Below are positions 37,260 to 46,562 of a DNA stretch of 64,000 nt, piece after piece. This stretch comes from Advenella faeciporci. GTDB lineage: Bacteria > Pseudomonadota > Gammaproteobacteria > Burkholderiales > Burkholderiaceae_B. The stretch's first letter is position 1; every line of letters starts with the position of its first letter. Below the pieces are notes generated by a model. The model was not told the DNA's origin. It saw only the letters and a program-made list of their open reading frames with translations, and ran no database searches. The stretch spans positions 310,001 to 374,000 of the forward strand of contig NZ_BMYS01000001.1 of assembly GCF_014652395.1 (NCBI RefSeq), in the 5' to 3' direction. A program made the translations under genes and the position numbers.

Positions 37260-37521
37260 TCCCTCACCATATGAAGATCGGTGTGGGAAGATCGGGCGTA
37301 GAGAAGCTAAAAAAGCTGTTTCCGCCAAATCGTTAAAATCACATTGTACTGCTACTATCAAACAGCCGTACCTGTATTTCTCACCCGCTTCAGAGTTACT
37401 GGTCACCAAGCAGGCAACGCTTACTGTTTTGTTATTAATGCGGCAGGAAAATCATCTGCCCACAAAAAAGCCTCTTAGCCTGTTTGCTGTACGAATGAAT
37501 GAATAAAAAACGCCTAATTTT

Positions 37522-37559
37522 TATTCCAGACTGGCATCGTCTATGCGCCGTCTGGAATA
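37522..37559 (+). other. Strong hairpin in rne leader
   Basis: TATTCCAGAC (37522-37531) pairs perfectly with GTCTGGAATA (37550-37559). Inside, GGCAT pairs with ATGCgCC around the loop CGTCT, so the whole stem is about 15 base pairs. No T-run follows, so this is not a terminator. Confidence 0.7.
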
Positions 37560-37732
37560 TACACAGAAGTTATTAAAAAATTGAGTTTATCAATAAATAT
37601 CAATTATCTGCAGACCGGGTCCTCTCCTGCTTTCAATCAAGGAACCACACCCGTCAATCAAGCGTATACATGCGCGGAGTACCTGCGCGCGTTCATTTTA
37701 CCCTTTCATTCGCACCCAAGTAACTCTGTGGT

Positions 37733-37758
37733 TAATGCATACGATGTCCGTTGCATTA
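37733..37758 (+). other. Hairpin near the rne ribosome-binding site
   Basis: TAATGCA and TGCATTA form a perfect 7-base-pair stem with a 12-base loop, ending 6 bases before the GGAG Shine-Dalgarno element. It could affect ribosome access. Confidence 0.5.
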
Positions 37759-37779
37759 GTTAAACGGAGAATACCTTAA

Positions 37780-40700
37780 ATGAAACGCATGTTATTTAAT
37801 GCGACGCACCAAGAAGAACTACGCGTCGCGATTGTAGATGGGCAAAAACTCATCGACATCGACATCGAAACAGCAGGCCGGGAGCAACGCAAAGGCAGCA
37901 TTTACAAAGCCGTCATCACCCGGATCGAACCCGGACTTGAAGCCTGCTTTGTCAACTACGGCCATGACCGTCACGGTTTCCTGCCATTCAAGGAAGTGGC
38001 CCGCAGCTACTTCAAGGAAGGCATCGATGTCCGGGGTGCCCGCATCCAGGATGCCTTAAGTGAAGGCCAGGAACTGATCATCCAGGTTGAAAAAGAAGAA
38101 CGTGGCAACAAAGGCGCCGCCCTTACCACCTTTATTTCCCTGGCTGGCCGTTATCTGGTATTAATGCCCAATAACCCTCGGGGCGGTGGTGTTTCACGCC
38201 GCATCGAAGGTGAAGAGCGCCAGGAGCTGCGAGAAGCCATGGATCAGCTTGACTTGCCTGCCGGCATGAGCATGATCGCCCGCACGGCGGGTATTGGCCG
38301 TTCGGTTCCCGAGCTGGAATGGGACCTGAAATACCTGCTTCAACTCTGGAACGCGATTGACTCGGCGGCCAAGGAATATCCTGCTCCGGTGCTTATTTAC
38401 CAGGAATCCAGCCTGGTCATTCGCGCCATCCGGGACTATTTTTCGCCCGACATCAGCGAAATCCTCATCGACACCGATACGATTACCGAACAGGCTGTCG
38501 CGTTCATGAAAGACGTCATGCCCGACAACGTCAATCGCGTCAAACGTTACCGTGACGATATCCCCCTGTTTTCCCGCTTCCAGATCGAACACCAGATTGA
38601 AACGGCCTATTCACGTACGGTTCAGCTCCCGTCTGGCGGCGCGATTGTGATTGACCACACCGAAGCCCTGGTGGCCATCGACGTCAACTCGGCACGCTCT
38701 ACCCGCGGCACCGACATCGAGGAAACCGCCTTGCGCACCAACCTTGAAGCAGCCGAAGAAGCAGCCCGCCAGCTGCGTCTGCGTGACTTGGGTGGCTTGA
38801 TTGTCATCGACTTCATCGATATGGAAGACAGCAAGAACCAGCGCGCCATTGAACAAAAACTGCGTGATGCCCTGCATTTTGACCGGGCACGCGTCCAAAT
38901 GGGCAAAATATCGCGTTTTGGCCTTATGGAACTGTCGCGCCAGCGCCTGCGCCCCTCCCTTAACGAAGGATCGCACATTACCTGCCCACGCTGTAACGGT
39001 ACCGGCGTAATCCGTGATGTTGAGTCCAGTGCCCTGAATATCCTGCGCCTGCTGCAGGAAGAGGCCATGAAAGACAACACGGCGGCCCTGCATGTACAAC
39101 TGCCTGTAGAAGTGGCCACTTACCTGATGAATGAAAAGCGGTCCGACATCGTCAAAATGGAGTCCCGCCTTAAAATCAATGTGGTACTCATTCCCAACAA
39201 GCACCTGGAAACTCCTCATCATCATATCGAACGCATTCGATATGATGACAATCGCCTTGATGAACCCAAAACCAGCATTGAGCTGATTGAACAGCCCAGC
39301 ACCATCGTGACCTGGGAGTCCAGCACTGAAAAGGCGGTTCATAACGAACGTCCCGAAGCCCTGGTCAAGAGCATTTCACGTGACCAGCCAGCACCGGTGA
39401 TTCCTGCACCCAAAACAGAATCCTTGACACCTGCTCCACAGCCTGGTTTGTTCAAACGCCTGTTAAGCTGGTTTGCGGGCGAAAAAGCCGCAGCACCAGA
39501 AGCCGAACAGCAAAAAGAAGACAAGCCGCGTCAGGCTAACCGTGGAAAAACCGGCCAGCGCACCGAGCGCAACACCGGTCGCAACCGCCGCAACACGGAA
39601 AAACGTCCTGAAGCTGCTGAAACCGAAGAGGACAAGCGTCGCAATCCACGTACGGCCAAGCCCCGCGCCCAGGACAGCCGCAACAAGGAGCGTGAAGCCA
39701 AGGCCACTCCAGCAGAAACCGTTACCGACACCGATACCAGCCAGTCTGCCGATGAGACCGGTTCACGCTCACGCAACCGCCGCAGTCGCCCACGTAACCG
39801 TCGTGAAAACACCAGCGACAACAAAGAGCAGAACCTGAACCAGGACAACGCAAATCCTGAAAGCACCAGCGATGAAGCGCCTGCCAAACAGCGTCCTGCC
39901 AGGGTGAAAGCCGAGCCAGAGGCTGTCCAGGAAACTGAAAACACCACCACCAAAGCCGCGGCAACTTCTGTGGTAGCCACCATGGCCGCCCTGCCGGCCA
40001 GCGAAGTCGCCGAAGACACTGCCAATGAAGACCTGGCAGAAAACACCGCCACATTTGATGAGGAAACCGGTGAGGCGCTTGATCCAAACAAACGTCGTCG
40101 CCCACGCCGCCGCAGCCGTCGTACCCGCCGTCCTGCCGATGAACAGGGAACCACAGAAAACACATCGGCATCGGCTGCTTTTGTACCTAATGAAGTTCTC
40201 TTGGCCAAAGCGGAAAACCTTGCCCAACACCCCCCTGAGGCGGCACCGACTGCCAAGGCGGAACCAGCGCAAGACAACGTAACTGCAGAGACACAGGAAG
40301 CCATTACAACGGCCACCCCATCAGCTCAGGAAACATCTGTCGCTGCTCCTGCTGAGCAAGCCCCTGCCAAACAGGCTGAAACCATTGTGACTGCACCTGC
40401 CGAAGCAGAGCCTGTTGCAACAGTTAGGGCTGAACCCGCACTCATCAACGCTGAACCCGCTACGGTAACAACAGACTCAACAGCCACAGGCAACCAGCCT
40501 GCTTTGCCTGTAGAGACCAGCCGACCTGACACTGCCGAGCCTGACTCGTTAGCCAGTATGCCAGCAGAACAGCCGGTCATTACAGAAACGGTGCATGCAA
40601 GTGTGACTGAAAGCGGCTCCGCTATTGAAAGCGCACCCGCTTCTGTGGCAGAAACAGCCGCTAAAGAAGTGGCAAGTCCAGTGGCAGTATCTGCAGAAAG

Positions 40701-40938
40701 CGAAGCTGTTGCACAAATCGCTGACATCACAGCAGCACAAACCACGGAATCAGCCCCTGCAACCGGTACGCAGACTTCACTTGAAGAAATTGCCTCCAGC
40801 ACCGGCATGCAATGGATTGAAACCAAGGCCAGTCTGGTACAACAAGTGGAACAACCCAAACCCAAACTGGGACGTACCCGCAAAGCTGCAGCAAAAACAG
40901 AAGAAGTACCATTGGAAATAGTGGAAACCAAAAAATAA
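37780..40938 (+). CDS. rne: Ribonuclease E
   Basis: Main endoribonuclease of RNA decay and scaffold of the degradosome. Of 1052 residues the first 510 are the catalytic half: S1 domain ([20 protein letters not shown]), catalytic Asp near 301 in [12 protein letters not shown] and near 345 in [10 protein letters not shown], and the zinc-link CPRCNGTG (Cys402, Cys405). The second half is disordered: an arginine-rich block at about 585-675, a second at about 771-785 ([14 protein letters not shown]), then an Ala/Glu/Thr/Pro-rich tail to a basic end ([13 protein letters not shown]). Partner-binding sites cannot be read off directly. A terminator follows. Confidence 0.97.
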   Translation: MKRMLFNATHQEELRVAIVDGQKLIDIDIETAGREQRKGSIYKAVITRIEPGLEACFVNYGHDRHGFLPFKEVARSYFKEGIDVRGARIQDALSEGQELIIQVEKEERGNKGAALTTFISLAGRYLVLMPNNPRGGGVSRRIEGEERQELREAMDQLDLPAGMSMIARTAGIGRSVPELEWDLKYLLQLWNAIDSAAKEYPAPVLIYQESSLVIRAIRDYFSPDISEILIDTDTITEQAVAFMKDVMPDNVNRVKRYRDDIPLFSRFQIEHQIETAYSRTVQLPSGGAIVIDHTEALVAIDVNSARSTRGTDIEETALRTNLEAAEEAARQLRLRDLGGLIVIDFIDMEDSKNQRAIEQKLRDALHFDRARVQMGKISRFGLMELSRQRLRPSLNEGSHITCPRCNGTGVIRDVESSALNILRLLQEEAMKDNTAALHVQLPVEVATYLMNEKRSDIVKMESRLKINVVLIPNKHLETPHHHIERIRYDDNRLDEPKTSIELIEQPSTIVTWESSTEKAVHNERPEALVKSISRDQPAPVIPAPKTESLTPAPQPGLFKRLLSWFAGEKAAAPEAEQQKEDKPRQANRGKTGQRTERNTGRNRRNTEKRPEAAETEEDKRRNPRTAKPRAQDSRNKEREAKATPAETVTDTDTSQSADETGSRSRNRRSRPRNRRENTSDNKEQNLNQDNANPESTSDEAPAKQRPARVKAEPEAVQETENTTTKAAATSVVATMAALPASEVAEDTANEDLAENTATFDEETGEALDPNKRRRPRRRSRRTRRPADEQGTTENTSASAAFVPNEVLLAKAENLAQHPPEAAPTAKAEPAQDNVTAETQEAITTATPSAQETSVAAPAEQAPAKQAETIVTAPAEAEPVATVRAEPALINAEPATVTTDSTATGNQPALPVETSRPDTAEPDSLASMPAEQPVITETVHASVTESGSAIESAPASVAETAAKEVASPVAVSAESEAVAQIADITAAQTTESAPATGTQTSLEEIASSTGMQWIETKASLVQQVEQPKPKLGRTRKAAAKTEEVPLEIVETKK

Positions 40939-40965
40939 GTTTCCCCTAACGTCGATGCCCAAGAA

Positions 40966-41002
40966 AAAGCCCCTGGAAAAATTCAATTCCTGGGGCTTTT
41001 TT
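40966..41002 (+). terminator. Terminator of rne
   Basis: Stem AAAGCCCCTGGAA / TTCCTGGGGCTTT with one mismatch and an 8-base loop, ending in six T residues, 28 bases after the stop. Confidence 0.88.
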
Positions 41003-41095
41003 ACTGCCTGCAATCTTTCATACTGCCCGTCCTGCATGCCTTCAAGGCTTCAAGACTTGCCCACCCTGAAAGGGCGGACAGCACCTTGAATAACA

Positions 41096-42061
41096 TTAAT
41101 CCAGCGTGATATTACCTGCCTGGATCACTTTCGCCCATTCCTCACGCTCTTTGTCAGAGTAGGCCTTGAATTGCCCGGCTGTCATTGGCATGGTTTCAAT
41201 ACCCATGGCATTGATTTTCTCGCTCACCTCAGGATCTTTCAGGGTGGCCAGCAAATCAGCTGAAACTTTCTCAACCACTTCCTGGGGCAACCCACCCGGA
41301 CCAACCAGACCTTGCCATGCATAGGCCACAAAACCGTCCACACCAACTTCATTCATGGTAGGCACGTCGGGCAGCACATTGGCCAAACGTTCGGGTACCG
41401 CCACGGCCAGCACACGAACCTTACCCGCCTTGATATTGGGCAAGCCGGAACCCAGGTCGGCAAACATCAAGTCTACCCGTCCGCCAATCAGATCTTGCAA
41501 TGCCGGTGCAGCGCCCCGATACGGAACATGCAAAATATCGGTATTGGTTAGCTGCTTGAAGCGCTCCAGCGCCAGATGGTGCGGAGAACCGGCACCCGCT
41601 GAACTGGCTGACAGCTTGCCCGGTTCCTTGCGGGCGGCTTCAAGCAGGTCTTCCAGTTTCTGATAGGGTGAATTTGCCGGAACAGCCAGCACCAGCGGGA
41701 AACGGGCCAAACCGCCAAGGTAGGTGAATTTGGCGGGATCGTAAGTTAACTGCTTGTACAAAGACGGGTTAAACGCCAAAGTACCGGAATCGGCCGTGCC
41801 CAAAACATAACCGGTAGGGTCGGCATTAGCCACTGCGGTTGCGCCAATACTGGTGCCACCACCGGGTCGGTTTTCAATGACCAGCGGCTTGCCCAGATGT
41901 TTTTCAAGATTGATGGCAACCGTACGGGCAATCACATCGGTGCCACCACCGGCCGGATAGGGCACTACCCAACGAATGGGCTGCTCGGGCCATGCGGCCT
42001 GCGCCACCCCTGAAACACCTACGGCCGTAAGCAGCAACAGCTTGTTAATTGATTTGATCAT
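41096..42061 (-). CDS. Bug-family (TctC) periplasmic binding protein
   Basis: Periplasmic solute-binding protein of the tripartite tricarboxylate transporter class, greatly expanded in Alcaligenaceae. The 321 residues have a signal peptide (cut after GVAQA) and the family hallmarks WPEQPIRWVVPYPAGGGTD, VIENRPGGGTSIGA, and HVPYRGAAPALQDLIGGRVD. No TctA/TctB membrane genes are near, which is usual for Bug proteins. The ligand, often a carboxylate or aromatic acid, is unknown; its place after a monooxygenase suggests that enzyme's substrate or a relative. Confidence 0.92.
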   Translation of the reverse strand: MIKSINKLLLLTAVGVSGVAQAAWPEQPIRWVVPYPAGGGTDVIARTVAINLEKHLGKPLVIENRPGGGTSIGATAVANADPTGYVLGTADSGTLAFNPSLYKQLTYDPAKFTYLGGLARFPLVLAVPANSPYQKLEDLLEAARKEPGKLSASSAGAGSPHHLALERFKQLTNTDILHVPYRGAAPALQDLIGGRVDLMFADLGSGLPNIKAGKVRVLAVAVPERLANVLPDVPTMNEVGVDGFVAYAWQGLVGPGGLPQEVVEKVSADLLATLKDPEVSEKINAMGIETMPMTAGQFKAYSDKEREEWAKVIQAGNITLD

Positions 42062-42214
42062 GGTTTTATCTCCTTCCAGTTACTATTTATACGCTACCCG
42101 CCTCAGTATTTCGGGTACGCAATTACATTAAAATAAAAAAACGAAACACGACAAATACGAATGGGCAAGACACTTTCATGCCTTACCCCAGTACCGTCAA
42201 AAAACTAATAAGGC

Positions 42215-42397
42215 CTAGTTTTCAAATGTAGCCGCATCATTAATAAGATGGCAGATTTTGTCTGCATCTGCAATCTCGTTACCCAGCAACAAAACCAGTT
42301 TGGTCAGAAACAGGCTACGCTTTTCCTCGGGTAAACTGTCAATGGCAAATGACAGGCTATCGTATACTTTTTCAAGGCTTTGAATATCAATACTCAT
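42215..42397 (-). CDS. DUF2783 small protein
   Basis: 60-residue protein, no signal or membrane segment, helical. The core RSLFLTKLVLLLGNEIADAD fits DUF2783, a family of about 60 residues usually encoded beside aromatic-ring flavin monooxygenases, as here. Its function is unknown; an accessory role for the monooxygenase is plausible by context. It starts 13 bases after the monooxygenase stop, preceded by GGAGG (the minus-strand reading of CCTCC at 42407-42411), so both are one operon. Confidence 0.75.
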   Translation of the reverse strand: MSIDIQSLEKVYDSLSFAIDSLPEEKRSLFLTKLVLLLGNEIADADKICHLINDAATFEN

Positions 42398-42410
42398 TTT
42401 TCACCCCTCC

Positions 42411-44105
42411 TCAGGCAGATTTTTTAATGAATTTCTGGAACGCGTTTTCCAGGGAACCCGGTACATATTTTTTCCAGCGTCCGCAAATATGATGATCGGG
42501 GCGAACCAGATAAACCTGTCCCTGGCTTGCCCCGTAACGGCTTTGCAGCAATTGTGCATCTACCCTGAAAGTTTTATCGGCACCAGCGGTAGCCGTGTTT
42601 TCAGAAGACAGGACAATGACCTTGAATGGTACACCCTGACTTCTTAGCTCATTGACTTCTTTTTGCAATGAATCGGGCAGGCTTTCTTCGTTGCCAAAAT
42701 AAACAATATTAAAATCCAGACCCAGCTCGTCGTAGAGATACTGTTTGCCAGACAGCTTCAGATTGGGAATAGGTGCGCCATTTTCCAATTCCGGTATCAT
42801 GTCCTGGTTATCATCGCCAATACTGTTAACAGGAGAAGAACGGTACACATGGGCACGGGAAGTTCTCCAGTGAAACAGCGGACGAACGAATTCGTGCTTC
42901 AGGGACAGGGACAGCGTGGCATCGCGCAGCAAACGGAAACCATCGGTGGGCGGTGCCATGAAACGTGTGCTTTTACCCGCTTCATCAATAATTTCCATGG
43001 CGGCACCAACGCGGTCATGGGTATACGAATTAAGCAGATAAGAAGAACCCCAGCCTTTAATGGTCGCGGCCAGTTTCCAGCATAAATCCATCACATCCTG
43101 AAAACCGGTATTGGCACCACGCACGCCAAAGATGGGCAGCATATGGGCGGAATCACCCGCAAACAGGATACGGTTGTGTACGTATTCAGGCAAGGTAAGC
43201 GCACGGGCTGAATATACCGAATACCAGTCAAGCTCCCATTGCTTGTCTTCGTACCCCATCATTTTAAGCTGTGCATTAACCGCTTGATTAATATTTTGCA
43301 GATCCAGCGCCTCTTCATTGGAGACATGGGCCGGCAATTGATAGTCAAAACGCCAGATATTGTCAGGCTCTTTATGCAGCAAAATGGTGTTGCCAGGGTT
43401 CCAGTCGGGTGAAAAATAAGCCAGACGCTCGGTAGGCAAAGGCAAGTCGATGCGAATGTCCACAATCACAAAGCGGCCTTCATAACTATTGCCTTCCATG
43501 GTTAGGCCCATGCTTTGGCGCACTGCAGAACGGGCACCGTCTGCGGCAATCAGCCAAGGGGTTTTGTAAGTGTATTCGCCTTCAGGCGTATCCACCACCA
43601 AAGTCACTTCATGCTCATCTTGCGAGAATGAAGTCAGATGATTGCCCCAGCGCAATTCAATCAGGGGTTGCCTGGCTGCCTCTTCAACCAGATAGGTTTC
43701 CAGGTGGTTTTGCTGCAGGTTATTGAGGGGCGGATAACTATCCTGGGGATCAACCGGATTTTCCATGCGGAAAACCCGCTTGCCGCTATAAAAAGAATTG
43801 CCGCTGGTCCAGGACAGGGCTTTTTCCATAATGCGATCGGCCACGCCAGCAACCTTCAGGATTTCCATGGAGCGACGGGTATAAACCAGGCCCCGGCTGC
43901 CTTCTGACACTTGCTGCTCTGACAGGAGCACGATGTTTTTAATGCCGTGCCTGGCCAGGATAAGTGAGGCCACCAGGCCAATAGGGCCACCGCCTACAAT
44001 GGTGACAACGCCATTGGACCGGGCAGGATCAGACGGAAAGGTATGCGGGTAAACAGTGTATGAGTGATACAGGGATTGACGCGGAACAGTAACAGGCGTA
44101 TGCAT
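42411..44105 (-). CDS. FAD-dependent aromatic monooxygenase (class A, MhpA/PHBH type)
   Basis: NAD(P)H-dependent flavoprotein hydroxylase of 564 residues. The FAD Rossmann motif IVGGGPIGLVAS is near 36-47, the DG motif is AADGARSAVRQSMGL, and the GD motif is RILFAGDSAHMLPIFGVRGA with NTGFQDVMDLCWKLA. A C-terminal thioredoxin-like domain (about 460-560) includes VYLVRPDHHICGRW. These fit enzymes hydroxylating phenols or aromatic acids; the substrate cannot be read. CTGGAG precedes the start. A MarR gene lies upstream on the same strand, with an operator-like repeat between. Confidence 0.9.
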   Translation of the reverse strand: MHTPVTVPRQSLYHSYTVYPHTFPSDPARSNGVVTIVGGGPIGLVASLILARHGIKNIVLLSEQQVSEGSRGLVYTRRSMEILKVAGVADRIMEKALSWTSGNSFYSGKRVFRMENPVDPQDSYPPLNNLQQNHLETYLVEEAARQPLIELRWGNHLTSFSQDEHEVTLVVDTPEGEYTYKTPWLIAADGARSAVRQSMGLTMEGNSYEGRFVIVDIRIDLPLPTERLAYFSPDWNPGNTILLHKEPDNIWRFDYQLPAHVSNEEALDLQNINQAVNAQLKMMGYEDKQWELDWYSVYSARALTLPEYVHNRILFAGDSAHMLPIFGVRGANTGFQDVMDLCWKLAATIKGWGSSYLLNSYTHDRVGAAMEIIDEAGKSTRFMAPPTDGFRLLRDATLSLSLKHEFVRPLFHWRTSRAHVYRSSPVNSIGDDNQDMIPELENGAPIPNLKLSGKQYLYDELGLDFNIVYFGNEESLPDSLQKEVNELRSQGVPFKVIVLSSENTATAGADKTFRVDAQLLQSRYGASQGQVYLVRPDHHICGRWKKYVPGSLENAFQKFIKKSA

Positions 44106-44162
44106 AATGTCTCCAGAAATGGATATTATTCAATTTATGTTTATGAAATAAGCAACACGCAA

Positions 44163-44208
44163 AAGTGGTTGCATTTGCAAGCAATTTTAGTTGCAAACAC
44201 AACCATTT
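44163..44208. promoter_or_regulatory. Operator-like inverted repeat before the monooxygenase gene
   Basis: Two 18-base arms, 44163-44180 (AAGTGGTTGCATTTGCAA) and 44191-44208 (TTGCAAACACAACCATTT), match as an inverted repeat at 15 of 18 positions, 10 bases apart, with an extra TTGCAAGCAA overlap. They lie 58-103 bases upstream of the monooxygenase start and 22-67 bases after the MarR stop. A MarR-type dimer is the obvious candidate ligand. Confidence 0.6.
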
Positions 44209-44229
44209 TCAAGTTTTTTTTGATCTGCG

Positions 44230-44673
44230 TTAATTATTTTCCAGATTATGCTGGATTTTATTCATTAAATTGATTAGATTTTGTTGTTCTTCTGCCGACA
44301 AAGTTCTCATCGCGATTTCATTGCGATGCGTAATCAGGGCCACCACTTCCTCATAAACCAGCCTGCCTTTTTCTGTCAGGGACAAATCAAATGCCCGGGC
44401 ATCCTGCTTTTGCTGGCGTTTTTCTATCAGCCCCTTGCCAACCAGGGAAACCACTGCCCGGCTACCCTGGCTTTTGTCAAGGTTGGCCTTTTTAGCCACT
44501 TGCAACACCGACAGCCTGTTATTAAAACCAATCACGGCAAGCACCCTGCCCTCGGCAAAAGAAATACGGGCATGCCGAATGTCCGCATAGTCGGCGTGCT
44601 TGTCAATTAACTTTGCCAGGGAATGCAGTTTATACGTAAGGGAATCTTCAAGATTAAATGAATTGGAGGACAT
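44230..44673 (-). CDS. MarR-family transcription regulator
   Basis: 147-residue winged-helix regulator; the family often senses aromatic compounds. Visible parts are the N-terminal dimer helix, the DNA-binding helices (LSVLQVAKKANLDKSQGSRAV, 21 residues at about 63-83), the wing (LIEKRQQKQDARAFDLSLTE) and a C-terminal dimer helix (AEEQQNLINLMNKIQHNLE). GGAGG lies just before the ATG. It is encoded upstream of the monooxygenase on the same strand and probably controls it. Confidence 0.9.
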   Translation of the reverse strand: MSSNSFNLEDSLTYKLHSLAKLIDKHADYADIRHARISFAEGRVLAVIGFNNRLSVLQVAKKANLDKSQGSRAVVSLVGKGLIEKRQQKQDARAFDLSLTEKGRLVYEEVVALITHRNEIAMRTLSAEEQQNLINLMNKIQHNLENN

Positions 44674-44747
44674 TTTATATTTGACGCATAGGAATAAAAT
44701 TTCATCATTCTATCAGTCATTACGGACATGTCATCTTTTTTAAACAA

Positions 44748-44781
44748 ACAACCCCGGCCATGATCATATAGCCGGGGTTGT
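44748..44781 (-). terminator. Terminator of the trpB-trpA-accD transcript
   Basis: ACAACCCCGGC (44748-44758) pairs with GCCGGGGTTGT (44771-44781) around a 12-base loop. On the minus strand it is followed by the T-rich TTGTTT. It lies 54 bases after accD and before marR. Confidence 0.7.
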
Positions 44782-44835
44782 TGTTGAATGCCGAAATTTA
44801 ATGGCAAGGGGCTAAAAAAACCCCGCAAACATGGT

Positions 44836-45711
44836 TTATGCCGATAAGGCCTCGTTGGACTGACGGGTTAACAAAGCCATCAGGCGAGCCAGTTCTTCAC
44901 GTAAATCATGACGGTTAACCACCATATCGACAGCACCTTTTTCAAGCAGGAATTCAGCACGCTGGAAGCCTTCGGGCAATTGCTCGCGAACGGTTTGTTC
45001 AATCACCCGCGGACCGGCAAAACCAATAAGCGCCTTGGGCTCGGCAATGACCACATCCCCCATAAAGGCAAAGCTGGCCGATACCCCACCCATGGTTGGA
45101 TCGGTAAGCACGCTGATAAACGGCAAACCTTCGGCGGAAAGCCGGGTAAGCATGGCATTGGTTTTAGCCATTTGCATGAGCGAAAACAGGCTTTCCTGCA
45201 TGCGCGCGCCACCCGATGCCGAGACACAAATGAAAGGGGTACGGTTTTCAATGGCGGCCTGCACGCCGCGCACAAAGCGCTCGCCCACCACCGAGCCCAT
45301 TGAGCCACCCATGAAGTTGAATTCAAAGCAGGCAAGCGTAACCGGCAAAGACATGATTGCCCCGCTCACTACCACCAATGCATCGGTTTCATTGGTTTGT
45401 TTCACGGCTTCGGCCAGACGCTCGGGGTATCTGCGACTGTCCTTGAATTTGAGGGGGTCGGTTGAACGAATGTGATCGCCAATTTCAACCCGTCCTTCTG
45501 CATCAAGCAGGGAATCGATGCGTGCGCGTGAACTTAATCGCATATGATGTTCGCACTTGGGGCAAACATTCAGGGCCCGTACCAGATCTTCCTTATACAG
45601 GGCGGTCTCGCAAGAGGGACATTTAACCCATACGCCCTCGGGAACACGCCGTGAACCCGAATCGGCCTTCTTGTTGATACGGGGGGGGAGAATTTTATCG
45701 AGCCAACTCAT
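44836..45711 (-). CDS. accD: Acetyl-CoA carboxylase carboxyltransferase subunit beta
   Basis: Beta half of the carboxyltransferase that makes malonyl-CoA for fatty-acid synthesis. The 291 residues have the N-terminal zinc ribbon with Cys31, Cys34, Cys50 and Cys53 (CPSC, CPKC), then the crotonase-fold domain with [16 protein letters not shown] and [18 protein letters not shown]. Its start shares one base with the trpA stop (TAATG). Confidence 0.97.
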   Translation of the reverse strand: MSWLDKILPPRINKKADSGSRRVPEGVWVKCPSCETALYKEDLVRALNVCPKCEHHMRLSSRARIDSLLDAEGRVEIGDHIRSTDPLKFKDSRRYPERLAEAVKQTNETDALVVVSGAIMSLPVTLACFEFNFMGGSMGSVVGERFVRGVQAAIENRTPFICVSASGGARMQESLFSLMQMAKTNAMLTRLSAEGLPFISVLTDPTMGGVSASFAFMGDVVIAEPKALIGFAGPRVIEQTVREQLPEGFQRAEFLLEKGAVDMVVNRHDLREELARLMALLTRQSNEALSA

Positions 45712-46550
45712 TATTTATCCTTGTTTTGAACCTTGTCCAGCGCTTCACGTATGCCTTTGAGCCATGTGCTTGCTGAAGCAACGGCCACTTCGGTCACCTG
45801 GTCCTCAGGTTTGCCGGCAATTGCCTGTTCCATGGTTTCGATGATTTTACTGCCAATGACAACCGCATCGGCCACTTTGGCAATTTTTGCAGCGCTTTCG
45901 GCATCACGAATGCCAAAACCGACACCCACCGGAATTTTTACGTGTTTTTTGATGTCCAGCACACGTTGCTGCACATCTTCTACATTAAGCGCACCCGAAC
46001 CGGTGACGCCACGCAAAGACACGTAATAGACATAACCTTCGGCCACACGAGCCACCGACTGGATGCGGGCTTCAGTAGAAGTGGGCGCCAATAGAAATAT
46101 GGGGGAAATACCCTTTTCTTTCAGAATCGCGGTAAATTCATCAAATTCCTCGGGCGGATAGTCTACCACCAATACGCCATCCACACCGGCGGCACCGGCT
46201 TTTTCCGCAAAAACAGCGCGCCCCATGGCTTCGATGGGGTTGGCATAACCCATTAACACAACAGGCGTTTCGTTATTGACCTTACGGAACTCACTGACAA
46301 TGTCAAGAACCCGGGGCAGACCCACCCCTTTGGCAATGGCCCGTTCAGCGGCACGCTGAATCACCGGACCGTCGGCCATGGGATCGGAAAAAGGCACACC
46401 CAGTTCAATAATGTCAGCGCCCGCCTCTGCAAGGCTGTGCATTAATGCCAGCGTGGCTTGTGGACTGGGATCTCCGGTGGTGATGTAGGGAATCAGGGCT
46501 GCGCGCTGCCCTGCCTTTGCAAATGCATTGTCAATTCTTTTTAAAGCCAT
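45711..46550 (-). CDS. trpA: Tryptophan synthase alpha chain
   Basis: Splits indole-glycerol phosphate to indole and glyceraldehyde phosphate. The 279 residues include catalytic Glu in [20 protein letters not shown], Asp in [12 protein letters not shown], and the phosphate-binding [12 protein letters not shown]. It lies 12 bases after trpB and shares a base with accD. Confidence 0.97.
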   Translation of the reverse strand: MALKRIDNAFAKAGQRAALIPYITTGDPSPQATLALMHSLAEAGADIIELGVPFSDPMADGPVIQRAAERAIAKGVGLPRVLDIVSEFRKVNNETPVVLMGYANPIEAMGRAVFAEKAGAAGVDGVLVVDYPPEEFDEFTAILKEKGISPIFLLAPTSTEARIQSVARVAEGYVYYVSLRGVTGSGALNVEDVQQRVLDIKKHVKIPVGVGFGIRDAESAAKIAKVADAVVIGSKIIETMEQAIAGKPEDQVTEVAVASASTWLKGIREALDKVQNKDK

Positions 46551-46562
46551 TGTTGTTTTCCT

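Larger units (their letters stand above)
37266..37779 (+). promoter_or_regulatory. Long 5' leader of rne
   Basis: No convincing gene in these 514 bases; short open frames lack ribosome sites. The region contains at least two strong hairpins (listed separately), A/T-rich single-stranded stretches, and GGAG 11 bases before the ATG. In E. coli the 361-base rne leader lets RNase E control its own message. The position, length and structure here suggest the same logic (inference); I do not recognise the known rne5 fold in the sequence. Confidence 0.55.

Noticed and set aside
37228-37506. Small open frame in the rne leader (92 codons)
   Set aside because: No Shine-Dalgarno and no conserved features, and it starts upstream of the predicted transcription start; treated as noncoding leader.
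39531-40316. Open frame of 261 codons on the minus strand
   Set aside because: Antisense to the low-complexity tail of rne; the Ser/Val/Ala/Arg-rich product reflects repetitive codons of the sense strand.
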